DNA of 64,000 nt from positions 1 through 64,000 of the forward strand of contig DHHC01000005.1 in NCBI GenBank assembly GCA_002403095.1. The letters are read 5' to 3'. Source of the DNA: Leptolinea sp. UBA4782. GTDB taxonomy: Bacteria > Chloroflexota > Anaerolineae > Anaerolineales > Anaerolineaceae. Both the position numbers and the translations under genes were made by a program. Of this stretch, positions 1 to 7,745 are shown in pieces. How positions within the stretch are numbered: position 1 is the first letter of the stretch; each line of letters begins with the position of its first letter. The notes below the pieces were generated by a model that searched no databases, had not been told where the DNA came from, and saw only the letters and a list, made by a program, of their open reading frames with translations.

Positions 1-37
1 TTACAGAAAAAAGGTTGCTTTATCAGAGGTAATTCTT

Positions 38-1444
38 ATGACGACATTGTTTAGATATTACGATCTAACGTTAGATGAAATTATTGAAAAAGTTGATAAG
101 CAACAAAAAAGAAACAAAAAAAGAATTAATCAGGCTAGTCTAATTCCTTTAGACAATGTAAAGAGAATCACAAATGATTTCGGGGAAAATATTACTCGCG
201 TTGATGGTGAGATACCGGTTGATCTGAAAATATCAAATAATGATAGATTTCTTTTTATTAGTTATGACCAAAGTAAATTTACCCATGGTTTTCATAGATA
301 TCCTGCTAAGTTTTTTCCTGAATTGCCACGATGGATAATAAAACGATATTCAAAACCGGGTGATTTGATTCTGGATCCTTTTACTGGTAGTGGAACTGCA
401 AATATTGAAGCATTATTAAACAGAAGGAATTCGGTTGGAATTGATATAGAACCATTTGCCCAGTTTGTTGCGCATGTAAAAACTACACCGATCAATAATG
501 AAGAACTAATTGAATACAACGAGGAATTGGTAAGGACAATTATAAATTTTCATCCGGAAAAAATATCCAAGGAACAATTACCCACATTTCCATATGTAAA
601 TAATTGGTTCATGAAAGAAATAATACTAGAGCTAGCATACATCAAGAAAAGCATTTTAGAATTAGATTGTTCCACTGAATTGAAGAATTTTTATTTATGT
701 TGTTTTTCTTCAATAATTCGGGGTGTATCTAATGCAGATGATAATTGCACCCGAACAGTGATAAGAAAAAAACTCAATAAACAAGTATATCCATCCGATG
801 CATTAAGACGGTTTGTTGAAACACTATTGTTATGGACACCAAAAATTATTGATTTCTCTAGTGCTATTCCTGAACATTATTACATAGAGTTACAAAGTAA
901 AATGGATGCTAGAAAAATCGAATATGGCAATAACACTTTCGATTTAGCATTGACTTCTCCTCCATATGCTAATGCAGTTGATTATCCTAGAACACATCAG
1001 TTAGAATCTTATTGGTTAGGTTTAGTTGAAGGATCGTTGACACCATTAAAAAAACTACATGTTGGTACTGAAAGTGTAACAATTGATCAATACAAAGAAT
1101 TACATAAGATTGGCATAGACTCAATAGATGCTGTTTTACAAAGTATTTATAACATTGACAAAAGGAGAGCTTACATTTGTTATAAATACTTGGATGATAT
1201 GAGGAAAAATATTATTGAGGTTAATAGGGTCTTAAAACCTGGTGCAAGATATATAATTGTTGTGGGAAACAACAAAATTCGAGGACATGTATTTGAAAAT
1301 TGGAAATATTTAATGGAAATAGCAAAAGATAACAATTTTGAGATAGAAAATTACTTTGGCTCTGAGATTATTAAACACTTCATAAAAGTACCCAGAGAAG
1401 AGAGAATTAATACCGATTGGATTGTTGTATTAAGAAAGAGATGA
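38..1444 (+). CDS. DNA methyltransferase (N4-cytosine/N6-adenine type)
   Basis: Probable modification enzyme of a restriction-modification pair. A SAM-binding motif DPFTGSGT lies near residue 112, after a conserved HGFHRYPAKFFPELP stretch. The catalytic motif TSPPYANAVDYPRTHQ lies near residue 307. Motif I thus precedes motif IV with about 190 residues between, which is not the beta-class order of the second methylase in this window. A weak AGG ribosome site precedes the ATG. The stop is followed after one base by the ATG of the nuclease-like gene, so the two are probably co-transcribed. The gene is strikingly AT-rich compared with everything from 2.4 kb on, which suggests transfer. The methyltransferase call is secure; target base and recognition site are unknown. 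Confidence 0.88.
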   Translation: MTTLFRYYDLTLDEIIEKVDKQQKRNKKRINQASLIPLDNVKRITNDFGENITRVDGEIPVDLKISNNDRFLFISYDQSKFTHGFHRYPAKFFPELPRWIIKRYSKPGDLILDPFTGSGTANIEALLNRRNSVGIDIEPFAQFVAHVKTTPINNEELIEYNEELVRTIINFHPEKISKEQLPTFPYVNNWFMKEIILELAYIKKSILELDCSTELKNFYLCCFSSIIRGVSNADDNCTRTVIRKKLNKQVYPSDALRRFVETLLLWTPKIIDFSSAIPEHYYIELQSKMDARKIEYGNNTFDLALTSPPYANAVDYPRTHQLESYWLGLVEGSLTPLKKLHVGTESVTIDQYKELHKIGIDSIDAVLQSIYNIDKRRAYICYKYLDDMRKNIIEVNRVLKPGARYIIVVGNNKIRGHVFENWKYLMEIAKDNNFEIENYFGSEIIKHFIKVPREERINTDWIVVLRKR

Positions 1445-1445
1445 T

Positions 1446-1952
1446 ATGGCACATAGACCTGAACGAGAGAATATTGGGAGGCAAGCATCAGTTTCAGGAT
1501 TTGCAAATGAACATATAGTTGTAGGCATTTTAATGCAGAAGTATAGTAATGTTTCTTTGGTAGATTTACCATTATCTTCTTATGATATTGTTTTAGTTAA
1601 AAAACATAATGATGTCGACGATTTTATTAGAATTCAAGTTAAAACAGCGAAAAGCACGGTATCATTTGTTAGTGGATCGAGGGGTGGGGTAGATAGAAAT
1701 TATGATAGAGAGGATAACACATCTAAAGAATACAGACAATCAACTATTACATCCGATGTAGTATGTGGAATTCATGCGAATGATGATAATTCATTCGATT
1801 TGTATTTTGTGCCAACAATATTAATTGAAGAATTAAATCAAAAATCAATATCAATATCAAAAATTAGTGGTCTAAAGGATTATAGATTCCTTGAAAATTG
1901 TAAAGATAAAGATTGGGTTATTCAAAGAGCAAGAGAGTTAGAGATAATTTGA
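1446..1952 (+). CDS. Putative PD-(D/E)XK restriction endonuclease
   Basis: A 168-residue protein immediately behind the methyltransferase. It carries a PD-(D/E)XK-like signature: E22 in an N-terminal helix, D47 in SYDIVLV, and the strand IRIQVKT with Q64 and K66. The Q-x-K form replaces the usual E-x-K, as in several nuclease families that process foreign DNA. One-base spacing and the same AT-rich composition make it the natural cognate nuclease. I cannot name a restriction family from sequence alone. It could be another small PDDEXK enzyme; the R-M partner role is inferred from position. Confidence 0.65.
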   Translation: MAHRPERENIGRQASVSGFANEHIVVGILMQKYSNVSLVDLPLSSYDIVLVKKHNDVDDFIRIQVKTAKSTVSFVSGSRGGVDRNYDREDNTSKEYRQSTITSDVVCGIHANDDNSFDLYFVPTILIEELNQKSISISKISGLKDYRFLENCKDKDWVIQRARELEII

Positions 1953-2093
1953 ATTACTTATTAGAACAAGATTCATTGTCCAAATTAGCTATCACATCTT
2001 TCCTTTTATTCATAAGAGTTGACGCCTTACCTAGTTGGCTTTCCGTTTTCTAGATGTAATACGTATTGTGTCAACAATAAGACATATTTAGGG

Positions 2094-2273
2094 TTAACTT
2101 TTTTTCTGCGCAGGTGCCGCAACAAAGATCAACACCATAACCAATACCGGACCAAACAGACCACCATACAGCTGGAAGACCTGTTTCATCATGTCGGGAG
2201 CAACAATAAACAACACTACTCCGATTGCCACAATGAAAAGCAGGTTGGTGAGAAAGCCCTTGAGAAACGACAT
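2094..2273 (-). CDS. Small membrane protein, 59 residues
   Basis: Read on the complementary strand, an ATG preceded by GGGAGGG opens a 59-codon frame ending in TAA. The product begins MSFLKGFLTNLLFIV and has two hydrophobic segments (about residues 8-25 and 38-54) separated by a short polar turn, then a basic tail ending AQKKS. This fits a two-helix inner-membrane peptide. It lies between the AT-rich R-M pair and tRNA-Asn and its codons look like those of the host genes. Function unknown. The strong ribosome site and coherent membrane pattern support a real gene. Confidence 0.6.
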   Translation of the reverse strand: MSFLKGFLTNLLFIVAIGVVLFIVAPDMMKQVFQLYGGLFGPVLVMVLIFVAAPAQKKS

Positions 2274-2358
2274 GATGTCCCTCCCGTTTCTAATCGATAC
2301 TGCTATTCAGTTATTGGATCTTAAAGCTGGACCAGTAACAACCCCTAATAATAAAAGG

Positions 2359-2431
2359 CTCCTCGACCAGGACTCGAACCTGGAACCTAGCGGTTAACAG
2401 CCGCCCGCTCTGCCGATTGAGCTATCGAGGA
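2359..2431 (-). tRNA. tRNA-Asn (GTT)
   Basis: The complementary strand folds as a full cloverleaf. The acceptor stem TCCTCGA pairs with TCGAGGA, followed by discriminator G; the D arm has AGCTCAATCGGCAGAGC; the anticodon loop reads CTGTTAA, giving anticodon GTT; the T arm contains GGTTCGAGTCC. The terminal CCA is not encoded (the genome reads CCT). The 3' end faces the AT-rich R-M genes, the usual orientation for islands inserted at tRNA genes. Confidence 0.95.
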
Positions 2432-2475
2432 ATGCGAGGTGTATTATAAGGCGTGCCCTTGCAGACTGTCAAGCA

Positions 2476-3573
2476 TTATTTGGAAGCAGCGCGCGGCAGG
2501 ACATGCCCGGCGGTGGCCTTGAAGGTAACCGTCACCCGGGCGCCGTCGCGGATGCCCATCTCCATCCAGGACGAGCGCGTGATCAGCGCCACGACCGGGA
2601 AGCCGCAATCGACCTGGATCCGTACCAGGGCGCCCTGCACGCTGCAGCGCTGCACTACCCCCTGCATGCGGTTGCGGGCGCTGGATTGGGGCGCGGCGCC
2701 GTCCATCCACAGGGTGATATCTTCAGGGCGCAGGCACAGCAGCACCTGCTGCCCTGTGTTGGCTGTACCGGGGCATTCGAGGGTGTAGCTGCCGGCTTTC
2801 AGCTGCAGCATACCCTCCTGTGAGCCAGTCACTTCGGCCGGGATGACCGTATCTACCCCCACAAAGGCTGCCACACCGGTATCCACCGGCGAGTTGAATA
2901 CTTCCTGCGGGGTGCCGGCCTGCCTGAGCTTTCCATCCAGCAGAACTGCCACCCGGTCGCCCAGCTGCAGGGCTTCGTTCAAGTCGTGCGTCACCATCAG
3001 GGTGGTGACGTGGCTCTGTTGCAGCAGGTTGTGGAAATCCTCCAGCAGGCGGGCGCGGGTGGGGGCATCCAGAGCGCTGAAAGGTTCATCCAGCAGCAGC
3101 AGGTCGGGGTCGAGCACCAGGGCGCGTGCCAGGCTGGTGCGCTGGGCTTCACCGCCCGAGAGCGAGCGGGCGCGCCTTTTTGCCAGGCGGGCTATGCCGA
3201 ATTTCTCCAGCCAGGTATTCACACGCGGGGCGATCTCCTTGCTGCCCACACCCCTGAAGCGCAGCCCGGAAGCCACGTTATCGTACACGCTCATGTCCAT
3301 CAGGAGGGGATCCTGCAAGACAAGCCCGGTTTTTCGGCGGTATTCCAGCAGGCTGCCGGAGTACACCTCTTTGCCTCCCTTCAGCATGCTCCCGGAGGCG
3401 GGCTGCAGCAGCCCGGCAGCCGTCAGTAGCAGAGTGCTCTTGCCGGCACCGTTGGGGCCGATCACCACCAGGCATTCACCGCGCAGGATGTCAAGATCAT
3501 CCAGTTCCAAAACGCGCTGCCCGCCGCGGACGACTGATATGTCTTTAAGGGATAGCAATGCGTCCGGGTTCAA
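2476..3573 (-). CDS. tupC: Tungstate/molybdate ABC transporter ATPase
   Basis: Cytoplasmic ATPase energising oxyanion uptake. Walker A GPNGAGKST (about residue 40), signature LSGGEAQR, Walker B LLLLDEPFSALD and the switch histidine in VTHDLNEA are all intact. A C-terminal extension of about 130 residues resembles the TOBE/Mop-type region of molybdate and related importers (RPEDITLW, then a beta-rich domain). Its start overlaps the end of the permease gene by four bases (ATGA). It is the only ATPase in the block although two permease/binding-protein pairs lie upstream, so it may serve both. The symbol follows from the adjacent TupA and TupB. Confidence 0.85.
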   Translation of the reverse strand: MNPDALLSLKDISVVRGGQRVLELDDLDILRGECLVVIGPNGAGKSTLLLTAAGLLQPASGSMLKGGKEVYSGSLLEYRRKTGLVLQDPLLMDMSVYDNVASGLRFRGVGSKEIAPRVNTWLEKFGIARLAKRRARSLSGGEAQRTSLARALVLDPDLLLLDEPFSALDAPTRARLLEDFHNLLQQSHVTTLMVTHDLNEALQLGDRVAVLLDGKLRQAGTPQEVFNSPVDTGVAAFVGVDTVIPAEVTGSQEGMLQLKAGSYTLECPGTANTGQQVLLCLRPEDITLWMDGAAPQSSARNRMQGVVQRCSVQGALVRIQVDCGFPVVALITRSSWMEMGIRDGARVTVTFKATAGHVLPRAASK

Positions 3574-4262
3574 TGGCGCCTCTGCTGTACGCTGGTGAGG
3601 AAGAGGTTGACGAGGTATGCCAGCAGCAACAGGATGGCGCTCAGGGCGATCGCCAGGGCAAATTCACCTTTGCTGGTCTCGAGCACGATGGCCGTGGTAA
3701 GCACGCGCGTCTGGTTGCGGATGTTGCCGCCCACCATCATCGAGGCGCCCACCTCGGAGATCACGCTGCCGAAACCGGCCATAATGGCAGCCAGCAGGGG
3801 CAGGCGGGCTTCCTTCCACAGGCTCCAGGTCACCTGGGCCTGCGATGCGCCCAGCCCCTGCAACTGCAGTTTCAGGCGCGGGTCGAGCGATTGTAAGGCT
3901 GAGGCCGTCAGCCCGGTGACCACCGGAGCGGCGATAATGGTCTGGGCGATGACGATGGCGATGGGGGTGTAAATCAGGCGCAGACTGCCGAGGGGTCCGC
4001 TGCGCCACAGGAAAATGGAGACCGCCAGGCCAACCACCACCGGGGGCAGCGCCATGCCGGTGTTGATCAGGCTGAGGATGAACTTCCTGGAGGGGAACTT
4101 CCCCAATGCCAGCAGGGTGCCCAGCGGCAGGCCGATCAGCAGGCTGATGGCGGTTGCCAGCCCGGAAACCTGCAGGGAAAGCAGGGTGACCTTGAGCACC
4201 TCTGTATCGAACGAGAAGAGGAGCTCCAGCGCCTGCAGTATGCCTTTCCAGATCACTTCCAT
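3570..4262 (-). CDS. tupB: Tungstate ABC transporter permease
   Basis: Inner-membrane permease of 230 residues with about five to six hydrophobic segments. The binding-protein-dependent permease loop that contacts the ATPase is visible (LQGLGASQAQVTWSLWKEAR, about residues 137-156), followed by the conserved GFGSVISEVGASMMVGGNI stretch typical of TupB/WtpB permeases. It lies between TupA and the ATPase on the same strand and overlaps the ATPase start. Length is normal for TupB. Confidence 0.88.
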   Translation of the reverse strand: MEVIWKGILQALELLFSFDTEVLKVTLLSLQVSGLATAISLLIGLPLGTLLALGKFPSRKFILSLINTGMALPPVVVGLAVSIFLWRSGPLGSLRLIYTPIAIVIAQTIIAAPVVTGLTASALQSLDPRLKLQLQGLGASQAQVTWSLWKEARLPLLAAIMAGFGSVISEVGASMMVGGNIRNQTRVLTTAIVLETSKGEFALAIALSAILLLLAYLVNLFLTSVQQRRH

Positions 4263-4312
4263 GGTCTATTTTCCTGAAGCTGAGTGTACTTTACGTTTCC
4301 TGCTTAAATTAT

Positions 4313-4341
4313 AAAGGTGGACAGGGCTCCTGCCCACCTTT
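4313..4341 (-). terminator. GC-rich hairpin after the tupA-fusion gene
   Basis: Thirteen-base arms (AAAGGTGGACAGG and CCTGCCCACCTTT) pair with one mismatch around a three-base loop, 20 bases downstream of the tupA stop. On the minus strand it is followed by an AT-rich tract without a strong T run, so it may be a leaky terminator or RNA stabiliser before tupB. A closely similar hairpin follows the paralogous-ended gene at 7746-9194. Confidence 0.6.
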
Positions 4342-4361
4342 ATTTTGCAAATTCAGGAAAA

Positions 4362-5669
4362 CTACTCGATCACAATTTCGACGACGTATTTCGCCCAGGC
4401 TTTGCTTTCCATACCGGGCATGACCGCGTTCAGGGATTGCTCATCACCCAGTTCAACCAGGCAGTCGGCACAGGCAAGCACATCAGCCATGGCAACTTCA
4501 CTGGTGAAACCGTCGCTGGCAACAAAGGTCAGTTTTGTTGCATCGGCGCCAGGTTTGGCCAGGGCAAGCAGTTCGCTCAGGAGCACACCGGTGTAGTCTC
4601 TAGCTGCGTCTTTCTTGGGGTGCTTGGCGTTTACCGTGGTCATCGTCATGGCAGCGACATCATCATACGAGAGGGAGACTTCAGTCTCCACATTCCCGCC
4701 GATCTTTAATGCCGGTTTTTCGCCCAGCAGGTTGTTCTCATCCTTGCCGTAATCAGCAATAAAGAGCGGCTGGCCGAACTTGTCGGTGCCATAATCTTTA
4801 ATGATCGCCTGGGTCTCGGGGGAGATGCAGAAATCCAGGAATGCCTGGGCGCCTTCTGCGTTCACCAGCGGCCATTTGTCGGGATTGACGGTGATGACAT
4901 GGTAGATGTTGAGGAAGGCGGGGTCGCCTTCATACAGGATTTCCAGGTCGAGGTTTTCCATCTGGAACAGGTAGGTTGCCCGGTCGGTTAAGGTGTAGGC
5001 GTACTTCTCGGATGCAATCTTGAGGGTATCTGCCATGCCTTGCCCGGTTTCAAGGTACCAGGCAGGATCCGGCGTGATGGCGGCATTTTCCCATAATTTC
5101 AGTTCCATCTTGTGGGTGCCTGAATCATCCGCACGGCTGGCGAAGGGGGCTTTGGCTTCAGCGATCTTGGTAAAGGCTTCCACCGCGCTCGCGGCAGTCT
5201 TAATACCGGCGGGGTCCTCTGCCGGCCCTACCAGCACGAAGTCGTTGTGCATCATCAGTTCGCGCTGCTTGCCGAAACCGTTCTCCATGAAGGTTACTTC
5301 GGAAGCTGGGGCATGCACCATCAGGACATCGGCATTGCCTTCTTCGCCCATCTTCAGGGCTTCACCCGTGCCGACTGCGATCATTTTGACCACATAGCCG
5401 GTCTGTTCCTCAAAAATGGGGAGCAGGACATCCAGCAGGCCGGAATCGCGCGTGCTGGTGGTGGTTGCTAAAATCAGCTCGGGATTCTCAGGGGCAGGTT
5501 TTTCGGGAGCTTCAGTGGCGACAACGGGTTCTTCCGTCACCACAGGAGCTTCGGTTGCCGGGGGTGCGGCGGGCTCTTCCGTTGCCGGGGGCGCCTGGGT
5601 TACCGGTGCGCAAGCAACCAGGCCGAATAAAAATACAACTATCAGCAAAGAATACAGGGTCTTTTTCAT
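4362..5669 (-). CDS. tupA: Tungstate-binding lipoprotein TupA fused to a sulfite-oxidase-like domain
   Basis: Extracytoplasmic lipoprotein that captures tungstate. The signal peptide ends at lipobox LVAC (C20), followed by a Pro/Thr/Glu-rich linker to about residue 60. The TupA domain begins with the hallmark TTTSTRDSGLLD (about 69-80) and continues through VGTGEAL, ADVLMVHAP and DDSGTH to about residue 310. A further domain of about 110 residues (325-435) is not part of usual TupA. It resembles the beta-rich fold of sulfite-oxidase-type molybdopterin domains and has C400 and C403 in LACADC. It is clearly homologous to the C-terminus of the lipoprotein at 7746-9194. TupA identity is firm; the role of the extra domain is unknown. 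Confidence 0.9.
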   Translation of the reverse strand: MKKTLYSLLIVVFLFGLVACAPVTQAPPATEEPAAPPATEAPVVTEEPVVATEAPEKPAPENPELILATTTSTRDSGLLDVLLPIFEEQTGYVVKMIAVGTGEALKMGEEGNADVLMVHAPASEVTFMENGFGKQRELMMHNDFVLVGPAEDPAGIKTAASAVEAFTKIAEAKAPFASRADDSGTHKMELKLWENAAITPDPAWYLETGQGMADTLKIASEKYAYTLTDRATYLFQMENLDLEILYEGDPAFLNIYHVITVNPDKWPLVNAEGAQAFLDFCISPETQAIIKDYGTDKFGQPLFIADYGKDENNLLGEKPALKIGGNVETEVSLSYDDVAAMTMTTVNAKHPKKDAARDYTGVLLSELLALAKPGADATKLTFVASDGFTSEVAMADVLACADCLVELGDEQSLNAVMPGMESKAWAKYVVEIVIE

Positions 5670-5690
5670 AATTCTCCTCTTATAGTTTAC

Positions 5691-5736
5691 TTGTGTTGGT
5701 ACAAATGATTATAAAACCTTATGTGCTGGGATGCAA
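5691..5736 (-). promoter_or_regulatory. tupA promoter with candidate operator TTGTG-N4-TACAA
   Basis: On the minus strand, -35 TTGCAT (5736-5731), a 17-base spacer and -10 TATAAT (5713-5708) are followed by an inverted repeat at 5691-5704 (TTGTG-N4-TACAA) spanning the predicted transcription start. The -10, repeat and spacing are conserved upstream of the gene at 7746-9194, which argues for a shared regulator. An AGAGGAG ribosome site lies just before the ATG. Confidence 0.65.
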
Positions 5737-5819
5737 TAAGGGGTATCAGGAGAAACCTATTCAGAAAAGTTGATGATAGGTTTCCTGGATTTGGAGAAAT
5801 TCAGAATCCGGGAATCCTC

Positions 5820-6605
5820 TTATGGTTCCCTGTTCCTGTTTGCCAGCAGCCGCAGTGAGATAAACACCACCAGCACGGCAAGGATGAGGATCACGGCTAT
5901 CGGGCGGGCGGCATTCAGCCCGTATCCCTGGAAGCGTTCAAACACCAACACGGGTACCGTTTTTGGGTGATATGCCAGGATGGCTACCGCCCCAAATTCG
6001 CTGATGCCGCGCGCCCACATCATCATTGCCCCTGATGTAACTCCCCGCCAGGATTGCGGCAGGGTAACATGGGTGAAAACCTGCCGCAGGTTTGCCCCGT
6101 CGATCATGGCGGCCTTTTCCAGCTCGGGATCGACCTCCGAGAAGGCTTCACGGCTGGCGCTTACCAGGAAGGGTAAGCCAACAAAAACCATTGCTGCCAC
6201 AATGCCACCGATCGAATCTACAAAGAAGAGCCCTGCCTTTGCAAACAGGCTGCCGAGCATTCCCCGGCTGCCAAACACCATCAGGAGGGCGATGCCTGCA
6301 GCGGTATGCGGGATGATTACGGGTAAAACCACCAGCCCCTCGACAAACGCCTTTCCTGTAAAATTTCGGCGCGCCAGCACCCAGGCAAGCGGCACACCAA
6401 AAACAAAGCCAAGCAAGGTTGCAATGATGCCGGCCAGGAAGCTGGTGCCGATCGATTTGAGGACTTCGTGGTCTGCGATGACAGCACGCAGCTCGCCAGG
6501 TCCGGTGGCAAACACCGTTACTGCCAGGGGCAGGATAACCATCAACACTGCCACACTGGCCAGGAATATCAGCAGGGTTGAGAACCACTGTCTCCGGCTG
6601 ACCAT
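5820..6605 (-). CDS. Molybdate/tungstate ABC transporter permease (WtpB/ModB type)
   Basis: Inner-membrane permease of 261 residues with about six membrane segments. It has the ATPase-contact loop motif (EKAAMIDGANLRQVFTHVTLPQSW, about residues 162-185) and the family stretch ARGISEFGAVAILAYHPKTVPVLVFERF seen in WtpB/ModB permeases. It follows the WtpA-like gene by three bases on the same strand, so the two form a transport pair. No ATPase gene is attached; the next ATPase is that of the Tup cluster downstream. Substrate is inferred from the WtpA-like partner. Confidence 0.85.
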   Translation of the reverse strand: MVSRRQWFSTLLIFLASVAVLMVILPLAVTVFATGPGELRAVIADHEVLKSIGTSFLAGIIATLLGFVFGVPLAWVLARRNFTGKAFVEGLVVLPVIIPHTAAGIALLMVFGSRGMLGSLFAKAGLFFVDSIGGIVAAMVFVGLPFLVSASREAFSEVDPELEKAAMIDGANLRQVFTHVTLPQSWRGVTSGAMMMWARGISEFGAVAILAYHPKTVPVLVFERFQGYGLNAARPIAVILILAVLVVFISLRLLANRNREP

Positions 6606-6608
6606 TTT

Positions 6609-7685
6609 CTATCCCCCAGGCTGGACGAGAGGCCGCAGCGATTCCGGCAGGCTGGCTGGATGGTCCACGGTAACCGGGTCCAGCAGAGGATGGTGGTTGG
6701 CTGACATGATCTGCCTGCCTTCATCGCCCAGCAAGAACTGGATGAACTGCTCTGCTTCCTGCGGGTGGGGGGCATCGGCCGGTATGGTCAGCCCGTACGC
6801 GATCACCTCTCCCCTGAACAGCGGCTCCACGGTTAAGAAGCGTTGAAAATCCAGCTTTACGACCATTTTTTCATAATCCTGCAGGTGGTCCGGGCTGCCC
6901 AAATTGATTTCATCAGGCAGGACAATTTCTTCCAGTTTGTGTTGTTCGATCACGCTGCGGTATTCAAATGCATAATCAATATCCCCTGATTCAAGCAAAC
7001 CCAGCAGCTGGATGCTGGAACCCCGCATGAACACCTTTGCACCGGATTTTGTTTCCAACAGTTCGGGAACCAGGATGGTGGTCTGCTCAGGCCGGTCCAG
7101 GTCGCGGATCGGGGTGGTAAACTGCCCGCCAAAAACACTGGAGAAGATGCCTTCTTTGCTGTACATCTGTTCTGCCAGCTTCAACAGCATCAGCGTCCGG
7201 TAGCCGGAAGCGTCAAAACGCGGGTCTGAAAGCCCGATGCGCACATCATCGCGGCCGAGAATTTCGAACCAGTTATCCGGTGTGATCTCATCTGCATACC
7301 GGCTTTGGGGTGTATAAGCAAGCGACATGCTGTTGGTGGCAAATTTCATGGACCAGCTTGCATACGGGATGTCTGTTCCCGGCAAGTCCTGGGCGTACAT
7401 CAGCATGGGAATCAGGGCATGGTCGGCGCTCATAACCAGGTCGATAGGCTCATGCAATTCGGCAGAATGCCTGAGAACCTGGATGCTTCCATGGAATTCC
7501 AGGTTTACATCAATATCCGGATGGCTCTTTTCAAATGCCTTTTCCACCTGCTGCATGGGGAGGATCAGGCTGCCAGCTGCAAATACCACCAGCGGGGTTT
7601 TATTTTTCGGGGTGCAGCCAGCCAGCAGCTGGCTGAGCAGGATAAGCACCAGGATGATATGGAAATTGGTTTGTTTTAATTTCAT
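6609..7685 (-). CDS. Molybdate/tungstate-binding lipoprotein (WtpA-like)
   Basis: Extracytoplasmic solute-binding lipoprotein. The better start is the ATG giving MKLKQTNFHIILVLILLSQL followed by lipobox LAGC; an ATG six codons upstream would lie in the upstream hairpin. The mature part opens with LVVFAAGSLILPMQQVEKAF and then DLVMSADHALIPMLMY. These are the WtpA/ModA-2 signatures for oxyanion binding, as is the later NSMSLAYTPQSRYADEI. Three bases separate its stop from the permease start. No clear Shine-Dalgarno sequence precedes the chosen ATG. Confidence 0.87.
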   Translation of the reverse strand: MKLKQTNFHIILVLILLSQLLAGCTPKNKTPLVVFAAGSLILPMQQVEKAFEKSHPDIDVNLEFHGSIQVLRHSAELHEPIDLVMSADHALIPMLMYAQDLPGTDIPYASWSMKFATNSMSLAYTPQSRYADEITPDNWFEILGRDDVRIGLSDPRFDASGYRTLMLLKLAEQMYSKEGIFSSVFGGQFTTPIRDLDRPEQTTILVPELLETKSGAKVFMRGSSIQLLGLLESGDIDYAFEYRSVIEQHKLEEIVLPDEINLGSPDHLQDYEKMVVKLDFQRFLTVEPLFRGEVIAYGLTIPADAPHPQEAEQFIQFLLGDEGRQIMSANHHPLLDPVTVDHPASLPESLRPLVQPGG

Positions 7686-7701
7686 TGTGCAAGCAGTAAT
7701 C

Positions 7702-7730
7702 ACAGGCGGGCAGTTCTCCTGCCCGCCTGT
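7702..7730 (-). terminator. Perfect 12-bp GC-rich hairpin between genes
   Basis: ACAGGCGGGCAG pairs perfectly with CTGCCCGCCTGT around a TTCTC loop. It starts 15 bases after the stop of the upstream lipoprotein gene and ends just before the WtpA-like start. There is no T run on the minus strand, so it may act as an attenuator or as a 3' stabiliser. Sequence and position match the hairpin at 4313-4341. Confidence 0.55.
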
Positions 7731-7745
7731 ATTTTCTGGGACGGC

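Noticed and set aside
2019..2324. Plus-strand frame of about 100 codons
   Set aside because: It is antisense to the small membrane gene, has no family features and reads as polar low-quality sequence; the minus-strand gene has a strong ribosome site.
2843..3598. Long plus-strand frame opposite tupC
   Set aside because: A Ser/Arg-rich shadow frame, an artefact of GC-rich codons in the ABC ATPase on the other strand. Similar shadows opposite mutS2, recN, the FecCD permease and the nitrilase were left out for the same reason.
7685..7703. WtpA-like start at 7703
   Set aside because: That ATG overlaps the hairpin arm and adds residues before a good signal peptide; 7685 opens the lipoprotein signal directly.
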